From Ditylenchus dipsaci (Eukaryota; Nematoda; Chromadorea; Rhabditida; Anguinidae): a stretch of 64,000 bases of DNA. Below are positions 10,791 to 22,796 of this stretch, piece after piece. The stretch lies in contig SADC01001322.1 in the NCBI GenBank assembly GCA_004194705.1, positions 124,001-188,000 on the forward strand, written 5' to 3'. The translations under genes were made by a program, and so were the position numbers. The notes under the pieces were generated by a model. The model made no database searches, was not told the origin of the DNA, and worked only from the letters and a program-made list of their open reading frames with translations. Every line of letters begins with the position of its first letter. Within the stretch, counting starts at the first letter, position 1.

Positions 10791-11020
10791 CCGTATAACC
10801 TCTATTAGTTATGGGGGATTAATTTTCAAACCCCGTAAATCGGAACAATTTGAGGTCAATTTCAAAATTTTTGGGTGAAAATCCTAAATCGAAAAAAAAG
10901 GAATCGGTAGAGCTCGTGGGTGTTAAGAAAATGCAAAAAAACAGATTTGCAAAATATTTGCTCTGAGCTGAGATATAGGTCTTCAAAGTCAGGGGTGGGG
11001 GATTAATGGAGGTTATACGG
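10791..11020. mobile_element. MITE, TIR CCGTATAACCTCTATTA, TA target
   Basis: Starts CCGTATAACCTCTATTAG and ends GGAGGTTATACGG, flanked by TA. Internal G/C-rich GGGGGATTAAT near both ends. A related fragment is at 8800-8885 in a receptor intron. Confidence 0.75.
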
Positions 11021-12664
11021 TATCCAAAAATAACCTTGAAGTACCTAAATAACTATATATTTTTGCGAAATTAAAAATTTCTATATCAGAAACTGTTGAC
11101 AAATGTTCATTTTATGCTGCTAAGCAGAAAAAGTAGCTTAAGACGTCTTCAAGGCAAAATAAAGGGCTAAACAGCGCAAGTACCGTGAAACAAGGCCAGA
11201 ATTTTCGTAAGAAAAGAAGAAGGCTCGTAACTATACTCAAATACATTTGGGTCATTTTGTTCAACTAAAAAAGGCTAATAAAAACTTAGCGAACCATATT
11301 ACTTTCAGATAGACAAACATCCGACTTTTTTCTTGATTTTCCCTTCAGCTAAAAGCAATTCCAAAAAAAAGTAAGATGAAGAGCAGTAACTTGACCACAA
11401 GCAAACAAAAAACGTTTAAAAGTAGGGAAGTAAAATCTCGGAGCACATTGTCTTAGCAAATACATTAAGTCAACAAAGTCTGGAGCCAAAATATCAATTA
11501 AGAACGACTTATTTTTGATCAGCAACATAAAAAAGCAAAGACTTAAAGTAAAAAAAACTTCTTGAAAAACACACAATTATTAAATAATCAAACCAATCAA
11601 CTTTTTTGAATTTTTTATGTGCTAAGCATAAAGTATAGTTCTAAATTTAAAAAAAAACATATAATTACGGAAAACTATGCTTCTAGAGCAAAACAGTTTG
11701 AAATACCAAAAAATTGGATTGCTCTGTATTGAGTTAAAGGCATTAATTAAGTGAAATAAGTTTATGCTCTGGTCCTGTAATTCATTTAACAAATATCGAT
11801 TATAATATGTTTATACCACAAATCAAAAGTCTGCTTATTTAAGTATGATTTTTAGATGCAATTTTTTCAAACAAAGTTATACATACCAGCCAAATAATTA
11901 GAATAGTTAGTCTGTATTATAAAAGCTAAATGAAGTACACTTCTGCTTTAATGACAGAGATAAAAACTGGACAGAAATGCTGTTTAATTAAGTTAGTCTT
12001 TGTATTAAGTCTAATAAACTAAGGTTACCGTATTTCTTTTTAAATAGCCTCTGTGGCCTTTTTAAGCACTTGAAAATAAGAAAAATTTGAGGCCATGGAA
12101 GTTTAATCTCAAAAGTTTAACCAAGTTTGCAGAAATTAAAAATTACTAAAAATGTGAAATATGTAAAAAATTTTCTGCCAAATTCCTACATAAAAAAGCA
12201 GGAACCACGATAAAATCTAGCTATACCAGATAGCAGTATGGTTTTTCATAAAGTGGTTTGGTTATGTTTTTTTTTAAATACGAAATGGTAAAGAGCAGAA
12301 TGAACTTTTTTATAAGCTAAAAATTGACAAGCTCAAAAGTATGAAAACATTATTGACATCACCAAGACCGGAATCTAAATAAAAAAAGGACGAGAAATTC
12401 AGACTTTTGTTTCTTTTTATCCATTGTATCAAACAAAAGAAAGCAAAAAGGTGGTGTCTGTGGTGACTGAATTAAAGCATGAAATGGCAAAAAAAGATAG
12501 AGCAGTCTAGCAAAAAGGGCACTCATTCGATGTCTCTCAAATTAATTATATATCATTAGGAGAAAAAAGAGTGAAATTGAAACTGGCCGCTCCTAGAAGG
12601 TATATTTTATGGTCTTCGGATCTGTGCTCACATCCACAAAATTAATTTATTAGTCATTAAAAAT
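11021..12664. other. AT-rich DNA without a recognisable gene
   Basis: Many short A/T homopolymers; the only frames are below 80 codons with no family features. Confidence 0.4.
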
Positions 12665-13093
12665 ACAGTCGAACCTCTCTATAGTGTACACCCCAAAAGT
12701 TCGTTCCCGCCTAGGGTCCGACACTTTTTTAGCTCGATTTTCAATTTTTTTTGCTGATTCTTTTTTCACAGTCTGGCCGCAAATATCGTAAGGATTCCGA
12801 TTTTGCCGATCCTTTTTCATTTGTCTATATATTTTTTCTCTAAAAAAGCAAAACCTCCATATAGTGTACACCACTTTGAAAATAAGATGTACACTATCGG
12901 GAGGTTTTGCTTTTTTAGAGAAAAAATATATAGACAAATGAAAAACGATCGGCAAAATCGGAATCCTTACGATATTTGCGGCCAGACTGTGAAAAAAGAA
13001 TCAGCAAAAAAAATTGAAAATCGAGCTAAAAAAAGTGTCGGACCCTAGGCGGGAACGAACTTTTGGGGTGTACACTATAGAGAGGTTCGACTG
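12665..13093. mobile_element. Near-perfect palindromic MITE of pogo/Tigger type
   Basis: The terminal inverted repeat CAGTCGAACCTCTCTATAG extends over almost the whole element, so each half (about 210 bp) is nearly the complement of the other around 12880. TA flanks both ends. CAGTCGAACCTC termini with TA targets are typical of pogo/Tigger elements. The two long ORFs here (minus 12650-12955, plus 12803-13048) are palindrome artefacts. A diverged relative is at 56690-56992. Confidence 0.85.
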
Positions 13094-13454
13094 TATAAAC
13101 AAACCCAGAAAAATTAGGCTTCAGAAACCTTAAAATGTTCTATTCGATAAATAATTATTAAAATAAAACTATTTGAAAAATAAAAATTCCGGATTTGATT
13201 ATGGTTGAATTGCATTTTCGAGAGTTTCACATTAAATAGCAAGAAATTAAATCGCATAGTTAGGATTAGGGCGACGTTTTTTGAATAGAAAAAATATAGC
13301 AAAGTAGAAAGTACTAGTGTCGTTTATCTTTTTTAAGTAGTAAATCCTTCCTGAGGAACTTATTTTTTTACAAATTAATTTAGAAAGGCGTTTTTTTGTA
13401 TATAGTGCATAATCGAACGATTCAAGCAGGGGAAGTCAAATCGGAAGGCAGGAA

Positions 13455-13937
13455 TTCGTTTTACCGCATAACTCAGAGTCACGTTTTTACACGTTTTTAT
13501 ACATTTTACGCTCTGTTATGTGAAAAAAAAGTGTTTTTAGAATTGGGAAAGCGTTTTTGAGAAAACAATTTTTTGGCCAAAATTGTACCAAAAACTTTCC
13601 AACTTGCATTTCGGACAAAAGTATTGACCCTCTTCCGGAATCAATTGCCATTGGTGAAGCGCATTCTTCATTCGCATCGGATCTTTCAATATTTCGTGCA
13701 GTCTAATCAAGTTCAGAGACATTGAAATCTAAAACAACGCAATAACATAAAAAACGAGTGCAAAATTAATACACGACCGAGAAAACGCAAAAAATGAAAA
13801 TTTTTGTACAATTTTGGACAAAAAATTTTTTTCTCGAAAGCTTTCCCAATTCTAAAACACGTTTTTTTCACATAACAGAGCGTAAAACGTCTAGAAAACG
13901 TGTTAAAACATGATTCTGAGTTATGCGCTAAAACGAA
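13455..13937. mobile_element. Foldback element with 80-90 bp inverted ends
   Basis: Left end TTCGTTTTACCGCATAACTC and TTTTACGCTCTGTTATGTG pair with 13850-13937. The interior encodes a short zinc-ribbon-like peptide on the minus strand. Target duplication not clear. Confidence 0.7.
13537..13722 (-). pseudogene. Zinc-ribbon-like fragment, possibly Merlin-type transposase N-terminus
   Basis: 61 codons with a helical start (DPMRMKNALHQWQLIPEEGQ) followed by FCPKCK. This order, a short helix then a CxxC knuckle, occurs at the N-terminus of Merlin/IS1016 transposases; the second knuckle and catalytic domain are absent. It lies inside the foldback element, supporting a transposon origin. The resemblance is weak. 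Confidence 0.35.
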
Positions 13938-14529
13938 CTTTAGCCAAAAGGAAACCTGAGCTAATATCAGAAATCAAAAAATGTAATTTTTTTAAAGTCT
14001 TTTGTTGGGTACAAATTTTGACTTTGGCTTGCCGAAATGTACCTAGATTGAATTATGTTTTCCTTTTTTAGTTAAAATTCAGTGAAATATAAACTATTTT
14101 GTCCCCAAGCTGATTTTTAAATCTTCATATTTTAAGCTTTTTTTATTTTTGCATGATTTAAAAGAAATTAAAAATTTTCAAAACTTAAAAAGAGGTCGCA
14201 GGACTAAGTTAAACTAATTGAAATGTACGGTCTGCATATTTACTGGTGGTCTCTCAGACGGCATTTTCATAGTTCCTAGAGAATCTTTATGTTTTTATAA
14301 CAGGAAAGGTGCACGGGGTGCAATGGCCGTGCTCATTGTACTAACTAAAACTAATCAAATAGCCTCAAACAATATAAATTAAATAGAAATAGAAGCAGAT
14401 TAAGTGAAAAATGATAAAAGGTGCTATTTGTTTGATATAAAATGAACAACCGCTATTTTTATGTTTTTCTAAATAATTTCTAATGTGAAATGTAAGTTTC
14501 ATGTTGGAAAAGCGAAAACTACAATTCTA

Positions 14530-15549
14530 CAGTCAAACCTCGATAGTAGATACCCCCGATAATAGATACCCTTCGATAGTAGATACCCCTAGCGCATATT
14601 TGGTTGGTTTTACTTAAAATAAGGCAAATCATAGCCCCAATAGTAGATACCCCTTATATAGATACCCCTCGATAATAGATACCTTCTGACTCTTACACTG
14701 ACCTTTATTTTGCCCTCGATAATAGATACCTCTAACACTCAAGTCTAAATGGAAAGCCATCTCTTTTTCAAAGTGTAATTTTGGAAATTGTTTGTTCAGA
14801 TGTGTCTATTTTTTTAATGGGCGCTTATGTTTGGCTCGAAATCTCGCGATATTATTTAAATTCGTTAGTTCATTCAGGTACCCGATGGATACTTTGCAAA
14901 GAAAAAGAAAGATAGATTTGGCGACGAAAAGGGCAATTATCGAAGGATTCAGCGAGGGCAAAAGCTACAAAGTGCTGTCAGAAGAATTCGGGCTAAAGAA
15001 AGCATCAGTGCAAAGTATCATCCAAAACAAGACAGCAATTCTCGGAGCAATTGACGGTGGGACAGAAGCAAAGAGGGCTCGGCTAAAAGCAGGTCGGCAC
15101 GAAAATTTGGAGCAAGCACTCGTTCAATGGCTGAAGCAAACCCGAGCTCAGAATGTTCCTGTTGGAGGTGATATTTTGATGGTGAGAATTATTGGTTTTT
15201 GCGTTGTCAATCAATCCTTCACTTGATATATTTTTCAGGAAAAAGCCCGAACTTTCGCATCCAAGCTCAATATTATCGGATTCGAAGTTAGCAGAGGTTG
15301 GTTGGAGAAATTTAAGCAATTTTTGTTAATTTTTGTTTAATCGCAGTTGTTATTCTTCGTTAGTTGAATAAAGTATCACTGTTGGGTTAGCATTTAAACG
15401 ATTCCACTTTACCCTCGATAATGGATACTTCTGACCCAAAATTTGGTTGTCTGCTTCTCAATAGTAAATACCCCCGATAATAGATACCCCTCGATAGTAG
15501 ATACCCCCTAGCCCGGTCCCAAGGGGTATCTACTATCGAGGTTCGACTG
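14530..15549 (+). mobile_element. pogo/Tigger derivative encoding only a DNA-binding domain
   Basis: Ends CAGTCAAACCTCGATAGTAG and the complement (CTATCGAGGTTCGACTG), flanked by TA at 14528-14529 and 15550-15551. At least ten copies of GATAATAGATACCCC-like words line the inner ends, plausible transposase-binding iterons. The catalytic DDE part of a pogo transposase is missing; only an N-terminal DNA-binding gene remains. Confidence 0.85.
14885..15340 (+). CDS. CENP-B/Tc5-type DNA-binding fragment of a pogo transposase
   Basis: Exon 1 is 14885-15181 and exon 2 is 15239-15340 (GTGAGA donor, TTTTTCAG acceptor), giving about 132 residues. Residues 1-60 (RKRKIDLATKRAIIEGFSEG onward) form the CENP-B N-terminal helix-turn-helix; LEQALVQWLKQTRAQNVPV through FEVSRGWLEKFK is the start of the second, Tc5-type domain. 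It stops where a complete transposase would enter the DDE nuclease. Such a product could bind the element ends without cutting. The ATG chosen is the one starting the conserved domain. Confidence 0.75.
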
Positions 15550-15797
15550 TACCTCTCAAATAGACCTTTTCAAACATACTGCACGGTTTTCAAAACTGCT
15601 GAAAACTTTCATAAAACGTCTTGGTGTCGTAATAAAATGTAGGATGATTCATGGGTTTGCGCCTTGAACTGACCTAGTCCAATGAGGAAACTGACCTAAC
15701 AATTTTATGGAATTCATTCAAGGATTTATTCAATAATTAAAAAACGACAACCTGTAAGGGAGGCAGATAGCAGAGAAATAAGAGACAGGCCTGGGGC

Positions 15798-15872
15798 GAC
15801 CCGGTAGCTCAATTGGTTAGATCGCCGACTTGCAAGAAGGATATCGTGGGATCGCACTTTTTCCCACGCCTG
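15798..15872 (+). other. tRNA-derived repeat head
   Basis: GGTAGCTCAATTGGTTAGAT is a canonical tRNA D-arm/box A, and GTGGGATCGCAC stands where a T-arm would be but is degenerate. Anticodon arm pairing is poor. A tRNA-derived SINE or pseudogene, not a functional tRNA. Confidence 0.5.
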
Positions 15873-15899
15873 TACAAAAGCAGTACACTTGCGTACGCT

Positions 15900-17113
15900 C
15901 ACTAACCCGATAATTTATATGAGAAAATTCTACAGAAGCGTTCAGCGGTCGATCGTTCCAAAATAATATAATTCGACAAAGTGACTATAAATAATTAGCA
16001 AATAGATATTCCAAAGTCGGGTAATTAAACTGAGAAATTATGGTTAAATGGTAACGTTAGACCAAATGCCAGTCTTTTTGTAAAAAATTAAGTGAAATAT
16101 CCGACTATTGAATATTTGCGTTTTCGAACTGTCTATTTTTGAATTATCCGTTGATGGATTCTCTTCTGTTTAATTATCCACATTTGGAATACGCTTTTAT
16201 TAATTTTGCTCTAATGAATTATCCGGTTCTCGAATTTTTTATTGTAGAATAAAGCCTCTGCTTATTTCACCTATCTTGCAAAGCCAAATATAGCTATTTT
16301 AATATTTAAACTATTTATTCAAAACCTTTCCACTCATTTACGCTAATCTTCTGCAACAAAAGTAGTAGTTTAGGTGGTGCATAAGCTTTAAAGTATTTTT
16401 AAAAGCCAGGCATATAATTAGAAGAAGACTTGAATTCAGACTTTTACACTTGCAATTATTAAAAGACTGAATCTAACTTTTCAGACTAAATGCATATTAG
16501 AAACACTGACAGAGATCTTTTAACAAAAAAAGATAGCAGAAATATTTTTGAGTAACTGACCAAAAACTAAAGTTTACTTTATTATTATTATTATTTCAAA
16601 CCATTCCCAAGAGAAATCCAAAGTTTTTTTTAATTCCAGGAAAAATATCTAGCATTTTTTAACCTGCTAGCTAATTAAAAGACTCTTTTTTTACAAACTC
16701 AGAAATTACTTTAAAAGGGAAGAAAATTGCGTTTTGTTCAGTTTTTATGTTTATTGACGCCATATTTCAAAAAAGTGATTAGTAGCAGAGTTCTAAAAAT
16801 AAAGAAAAGCTAATTTTTAGAGATAGGCGGAATTCATGGATTGAGTGCCTTGCTTAATACTGCTTTGTCGCGACACCAAAATTAATTGACTCATCCTTTG
16901 CTTTCTTCTACGACTGAAAGAATTGATTGAAAGTGGTGTTCTCGTAGCACATTTTTTTTAATTTTCAAATTTCTAAAAAAATGCAAGTACAGTCGAAAAT
17001 CGATATAGCATGCACCTACAAAGGTTGTTCACATCTAGGAACAAACACTTTTTATAACTTAATTACGAGGTTACTAAGGGCAAAAGGGGCTATCGACTAT
17101 TCCATCGTGTTTG
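15900..17113. other. AT-rich DNA without a recognisable gene
   Basis: Repeated GAATTATCC-type words at 16130-16240 suggest a degraded tandem repeat. Nothing else found. Confidence 0.35.
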
Positions 17114-17186
17114 TATACTCTAATAGTAGCCCCGGGCTACTAATTTTCAACCTAGCTCTCTTTGGTAGGCTACTATTAGAGGGTTG
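17114..17186. repeat. Short palindromic repeat, CTCTAATAGTAGCC type
   Basis: CTCTAATAGTAGCC at 17119 pairs with GGCTACTATTAGAG near 17167. Likely a small member of the CTCTAATAG MITE families. Confidence 0.5.
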
Positions 17187-17355
17187 ACTACAATTGGAAG
17201 GGAGCAAAAAAGGCCGATTTTTAGGAGGCTCCAATTTTTCAACCCCCTTTAAATGGCATACTTGACGCCGATGGGAATATTTTAATAGACGGGTACCAGG
17301 TCAATTCTAACGAGAATTGAAATTTATCATTTCAGTTAAACTTAAGAAAAACATT

Positions 17356-17424
17356 GCTTCCAATCGGAATCAAACTTATGACACCTTTCACAGTCCGCCA
17401 CCGCTTAACCACTGAGTCATTGAT
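17356..17424 (-). other. tRNA-like segment in a second copy of the 7100-7410 repeat
   Basis: On the minus strand CAGTGGTTAAGCGG (box A-like) and AGTTTGATTCCGAT (box B-like) stand at tRNA spacing. The flanks match the inner foldback of 7100-7410. Confidence 0.45.
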
Positions 17425-17546
17425 GATATTAATCGGGCCAGTGTTTTTATTACTTAGACAAGAAGGTAACGCACGAATTTTGCAGCTCAAAACATTTACT
17501 TGGGGGTTTTCACGAAAATCAACTTATCTATTAACAATGGTTAAAC

Positions 17547-17652
17547 TAGGGTTGTACAATGGGAATATTCCCGGGAATATTTCAGAGAATATTCCCGGGA
17601 ACATTGGGAATATTCCCGGTTTTCTATATTTCCGGAAATTTCTACAACTCTA
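17547..17652. mobile_element. 106-bp hAT-like MITE filled with GGAATATTCCC palindromes
   Basis: Ends TAGGGTTGTA and TACAACTCTA, exact 8-bp target duplication GGTTAAAC at 17539-17546 and 17653-17660. The interior is four overlapping GGGAATATTCCC-type palindromes. Same end sequence as the element at 54815-54973. Confidence 0.8.
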
Positions 17653-17984
17653 GGTTAAACATAATTTTTAATAACAATTAAAATGTTTATATAACTGCTC
17701 AGGAAATAAAATTTAGAAAAAAAAGTTGACTGACTAAAAACTAGAAAGACTTATTGGTAAGCAAGCAATTAATAAATTTTAGGATTATATTTTTTCTTAC
17801 TGCCTCAATTGCCTCAATAAATGTTGTGGAAGAAGCCAGAAATGAATAAAAAAGGATTTCCTGTACATAATAAGTGCAGCCTTAGCTTTAACAAATTAAT
17901 TTGCACACACAAAGTTTTTACTTTTACTACCACTGCATTGCAGACAGTGCATTATTGAATAAGTAATTTTAAAAACATTAGGGC

Positions 17985-18260
17985 TAAATTGAATCTGAGC
18001 CCCCCTCACTCACTTGAGCCTAATCCCCCCAGAAATAAGTTTGGGGACCAAGGCATTTTTTTTAGATTTAGAGGTTTTTTACCCTTTTTTACTATAAAAG
18101 TCTCAAAAAATATTTTTTGCATTTTAATCATTTTCATACAAAATAAAGGTATTAAATAATAAACTAAAAATTTTCTTGGTCTCCGAAGCTGATTTCATGG
18201 GAGGCTCAGGTTCAAGTGAGTGTGGAGGGGGCGGGAGCTCAGGTTTACATGCTCCAAACA
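17985..18260. repeat. Foldback repeat with GGGGACCAAGGC arm
   Basis: AACCTGAGCCTCCC-type ends (GAGCCCCCCTCACTCACTTG and CAAGTGAGTGTGGAGGGGGC) are inverted. Same family as the outer foldback at 6943-7612. Confidence 0.65.
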
Positions 18261-19303
18261 TTACAGCTGAAATCTAACTTATAATTCGTGCAGCCCTTGT
18301 AAGCTTGAATTTTCAACAGGAATTTTTTTCTCGGTGGTTTAATGAAATAATTAAATTAATCCTTCATCTGAAATATAAATTCTTTTTGTGGCTTTACTCC
18401 AAAGACAGTACTTATTCAGTACCCTGAATATTCTTTTTGATCTATCAATCATGTTAATAATCTATTCTAAATTCTTTTCGAAAATAAAAAATACCATAAG
18501 AAGAATAGGCGCTATTGGAATATACCCCTCCAAAAAACGCTACTGTAATAAAACCCCAGTAGAGTCGATTTTTTTAGTCTGTTTCATTAATAATAAATCA
18601 TGATCGAGTTACAAAATCATCAGAACTACGAAAATCAAAGAGAAGGCAGATGTTGTTCATTGTTTGCAGCTGGTAGCGAAGGATATTCTCATTCAATTAC
18701 AAATCATTAAACAACAAAAGTGGCTCAAATAAATAAATAATAATGCAAAATGAGCTTCTAAGAATGAGCTCCTGATCAACGCTGAAGAATTAGTATTGTT
18801 GTGCGGGTGCATTTAGCAAACTGACAGCTGTTTTTATATGTGTGCATATTTTAACGAAAAACTAGACATATTAAATTACAAGAAACTAATAAAAAATTAG
18901 TGAAAACACATTTTGTCTAGGCTTTTCCTAAAACTGAGAGAACTATTATTAATATAAGGCTTCTCTTTTCTTGGCGAAAATACATCTACTGCTTCGAGAA
19001 ACAACACGATTTTTGTTCGTACAAATTCATTAGCAAACAAGGATACTTGTGCACTTATGGGGTCCTTTATAATTAACTGTGAATAGTTATAAAAATTCAA
19101 ATTTTGGTAATGAATTTTTTCGAAAACTCTTTATTTCATTACAGTAAACCTTAGCAAACAGTTTTCTTATCGTTTGTATTGTACGAAAATTACTTAGAGG
19201 ACTTGAAAACACTACTGATAGTTAATAATAACAAGGGGTCCTCAAGTACCCAAATGAACGTTTCGAACAACATGCGTTCAAATAAAAATTTCATCTCAAG
19301 GCA

Positions 19304-19432
19304 GGGGCTTGGTTGGTTAGAGATGCGATCACTTACTTACCTTAGACATAATTCCGAGCAAGACTCTTGATAATACATGCATCAAAGAATCTTTCCGCCA
19401 AGCTCCAGTGATTAAAACGTGATAGCATACCA
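19304..19432. repeat. Copy of the GGCTTGGTTGGTTAGAG dispersed repeat
   Basis: Shares GGCTTGGTTGGTTAGAGATG and CCGAGCAAGACTCTTGAT with the copy at 44730-44870. Confidence 0.65.
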
Positions 19433-19437
19433 TAATA

Positions 19438-19610
19438 CAGTCAACTCTCGATTTAGTGTGAACTCTGGTGACCGGCTCCAGGTTTACACTAAATCGAGTG
19501 TACACTAAATCGGTCGAGCGTTCATTTTAGTCATTTTAATTAACCGCCGGCAAAATGATTTAATCCAGGTGTACACTAAATCCGGTGTACACTGAATCGG
19601 GAGTTGACTG
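19438..19610. mobile_element. pogo-type MITE, TIR CAGTCAACTCTCGATTTAGT
   Basis: 173 bp, starting CAGTCAACTCTCGATTTAGT and ending CGGGAGTTGACTG, flanked by TA. Contains several GTGTACACTAAATC words in both orientations. Confidence 0.85.
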
Positions 19611-19792
19611 TACAACCAATTTCTTTTTGGGGGACCAAGGCTATCGGTCAAAATTAGATGATCAAATTTTTTTGAGAAACCTAACTTTTTAGTGTGGAAA
19701 TTGTTAAGAAAGATTTTTTTTATCGTTTTTAGCTTATGAAAATCACTTAGGAGACGTTTAGACCCTGTTCACAATTGACCGATGTCAGGGCC

Positions 19793-20045
19793 CCCCAGCC
19801 GAACAATTACCAGAAACTTTGTTAACGTAGCTTTTTTGGCAAGAATTCTGTGTTTCCTTACAAATTTTGAACAATTTTAATTTTGGTTTTCAAATTTTTA
19901 CAGTCAAAATTTTCAAGTAAGCGCGTTTTTTAATTTTTTTGTTGGAAATTCTTAAAATTGAGCTTTTTTTGAGTCGATTCTACAAGTAATATATTATTCT
20001 AAGCAGCATTCACAGCTATCTCATCTCACTGAAAAATAGAAAAGT
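19793..20045. repeat. Left arm of a 1.7-kb inverted repeat
   Basis: CAGCCGAACAATTACCAGAA through GCTATCTCATCTCACTGAAA is the complement of 21112-21538 with the MITE at 21241-21416 removed. The arms flank a 1.06-kb spacer with a putative gene. Confidence 0.8.
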
Positions 20046-20812
20046 TTAAAATTTTCCACTTGTAAGTTACTGAAAAAAATGTGTTCTAAATAAAAAAAAT
20101 TAATTAAAATATATTGAGAATTAAATTTTTAAGCTAAAATAAATAGCGACAATTATAATAGACCACCTTGTACACAGTTCATACCTAATATAGTCATAAA
20201 TAAATTTAAAAAAATACACTAAAGTCTGAAAGTGTCTGATGGAATTTGTTATGTTCAAGTTGTTGACCGAAACAGGATTAACTTGGCTAATCCAAATTTA
20301 TAAAATTTTAGGTGTTGTTTTTGTTTTCTTGTCGTCACGTTAATTGCTGTTTTAAGACTAAAAATAATATTTTTGACGGAAGCAAAACCTGTTTACATCA
20401 AAAACTTACAAAAACAATATCTTTTCAAGGTTTTTTGGTTTATAGATACTTGCAAATGCTTTATAGCTTGAACACTATTTGATATTTTGATAAAGACGCA
20501 TGAAAATCAAGTTATTTTTTAAAAATGATCTTGATGTTTGTATTATTATTGACTTTAATTTTTTTTTAATATCCAGCCTTTGAAAAAAATCAACATCAAT
20601 TAGACTTGGAAATTGAGGTAAAAGAGGTCCGGCTTCCGGCTCCGTCGATACGACCTTTTGATACGAGCTACCCAAAAAAATTGACTATGTAGCCCTTTGC
20701 CTGGCTGATTTCTGAATTTAGGGCGAACTTCCGAATTTCAGGCCCTTATCCACGGTAATCTCCAACTTCACTAAGGATCTTTGAAAAAGTCATAAGTTGT
20801 TGCTTTTTCCAG

Positions 20813-21110
20813 AATCAAGTAAGCAAGAACTTACCCAAAGAATATCCAAAAAGCATTCAACCTGTGTCACAATAAAAAAAACAGTTGTTTTTTTAACTTA
20901 TTTTTGCGTGGCTGTTTTATTTGTTACTCTTTCAGCTTTCACATTCCCGCAGGTCAGAATTCTTTTACACTATTATTTGTTAGTTGATTGCAAATATTTT
21001 AACAGGATGCGTCATCTTTGCAGAGAGCTTCAGAAATATACGCATGCTTTCGACGCATGCTCACTGATCGAGAGTACTTTTATTCAGTAACTCACAAGTG
21101 GAAATTTTAA
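20813..21110 (+). CDS. Hypothetical single-pass membrane protein, two terminal exons
   Basis: Exon 20813-20952 (acceptor TTTTTCCAG, donor CAG/GTCAGA) joins exon 21006-21110 (acceptor TTTAACAG) in frame across a 53-nt intron. The product has a basic, Gln/Lys-rich segment, then a hydrophobic stretch (VVFLTYFCVAVLFVTLSAF), then about 35 polar residues ending THKWKF and TAA. That order suggests a signal anchor with a short luminal or extracellular tail. No upstream exon was found. It lies in the spacer of the 19793-21538 inverted repeat. No family recognised; could be fortuitous. Confidence 0.35.
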
Positions 21111-21111
21111 A

Positions 21112-21538
21112 CTTTCTATTTTCCGTGAGATGAGATAGCTGTGAATGCTGCTTAAATAATATATTACTTGTAGAATCGAGTAAAAAAAAAAGCTCAATTT
21201 TAAGAATTTCCAACAAAAAAATTAAAAAAAAACGCGCTTACAGTTGAGTCTCGATTTAACGATCACCCTGGACCGACCCAGGTGATCGTTAAATCGAGAT
21301 TGATCGTTGGAATCGAGGCTAATTTGACGAAATTTATTATTGAAGGGACCGATCCAGGTGATCGTTAAATCGAAGGTGATCGTTAATCGGGTGATCGTTA
21401 AATCGAGACTTGACTGTACTTGAATTTCGACTGTAAAATTTGAAAACCAAAATTAAACTTGTTCAAAATTTGTCAGGAACACAAAATTCTTGCTAAAAAG
21501 CTACGTTAACAAGTTTCTGGTAATTGTTCGGCTGGCGG
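21112..21538. repeat. Right arm of the inverted repeat, split by a MITE
   Basis: Complement of 19793-20045, interrupted by 21241-21416. Apart from the insertion the arms match over about 250 bp. Confidence 0.8.
21241..21416. mobile_element. pogo-type MITE, TIR CAGTTGAGTCTCGATTTAAC
   Basis: 176 bp between CAGTTGAGTCTCGATTTAAC and AAATCGAGACTTGACTG. Flanking TA is duplicated: the other arm of the inverted repeat has the unoccupied site (GCGCTTACTTGA in the same orientation) with one TA. Confidence 0.9.
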
Positions 21539-22037
21539 CAAGTAGTAAACCCTAAGATTCACCAAAGTGATTGATTTACGAACCCCAAAACTTGTCATCT
21601 TGGTTGTGCGGGAAAATTTTGCGGTAAAATTCAAATCGAGTTAGAGAGTCAGAGAAAACTTTTTGCTTAGTACAGTTTCCATGGTCAATCAGATAACACA
21701 TGTTTGTTGTTTAAAGTGAAAATTTAAACCTCTTAAATTTCACGTAAATTCAAAAATTGACTTGGAGATCCAAAACTTTTTTGAACAGTTTTTTCTTTAT
21801 TTAGCAAATCGTGTTCAGACAACCCATTTATAATACAAATTTTAAGCTAAGCAGTGGACTATTCCCTATAACTCTAACTTTCTCTGGTTGAGAAAAAATG
21901 TTTATCCTGTTTCTTCTCTCCCCTCCATTAAAGCTCTGAGGCTCATATCTTTTCAAGTCACCGAAAGTCGACTGCGTTACACAACATTTCATATGCTCGA
22001 CCAAAATCTAGAAAACTCAACTTTTTTTTTGCAGGAT

Positions 22038-22796
22038 TCAAGAAAATACATCAAACAGCTTCACAAAATATCGACGTTGGTCCACATTATTAACCACGGA
22101 GCTTTTCGAAATCTTCGGCATGAAAGTTTCAAGTACATTATCCAGTTCACTAATAGTTTCCCACACATACAGTAAGCAATCAGCAACGCTCGGTGTTGCA
22201 ATTTTGCAACGCAGTCTTGGTTAATAATGTTTCTTAGCAGGGCGCAATATGTCAGTGTGCATGTAAATGTTTGAGGACTTCTCTAATTTTGATTTTGAAC
22301 AAGTTGAAAAAAATTTAGACTAGAATCAATAATCAGCACTGTAACCCCCCCCCCCATCATATGCGCCTGCCCAGGAGACCGACCTTTTTAAGTGCTTTTG
22401 CACAACTTCTTTTCTTTAGGACCTGTTGTCAACTGCATTTCCGGCTTCAATTCTTTTTTAAAGCACGAACATCTGGTTTCGGCAAGGGTTTATTGTAGAC
22501 TTGCAGCTGTGTTTCAGTTTCTTCGTGATCTTTATGGAAAGCTACACGACCTTTTTCAAACTTTTCTTGGACTCTTTTGCAGATTTAGTAAGTTTTTCAC
22601 CTAGTTGAAGACTGAAACAATTATTTTAATATCTTTATCGGAATTTTCGGCTGATTTGTTGTTGCTAAGTCCTTTTAATGAAACATTGGAATGCGTACTT
22701 GAATCAATAGAGGTGTCTGTGTCTGATGGGTGTAGTCAATGTCAAAGTTTTTGACACAAAAAAAGACTAGCGGATCGTGATCACCATCTGGTTTCA
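22038..22796 (-). CDS. Unidentified gene fragment in the left arm, copy of 32583-33350
   Basis: Mirror copy of the coding-like segment in the right arm. The last part, WETISELDNVLETFMP to YFVKLFDVFS and TGA 22038-22040, is uninterrupted here, whereas the right arm has one extra G. The first part carries single-base differences (C3 against C4, A4 against A5) that break the frame. See 32583-33350. Confidence 0.35.

Noticed and set aside
12650..13048. ORFs of 101 and 81 codons on opposite strands
   Set aside because: They are the same sequence read from both halves of a palindromic MITE.
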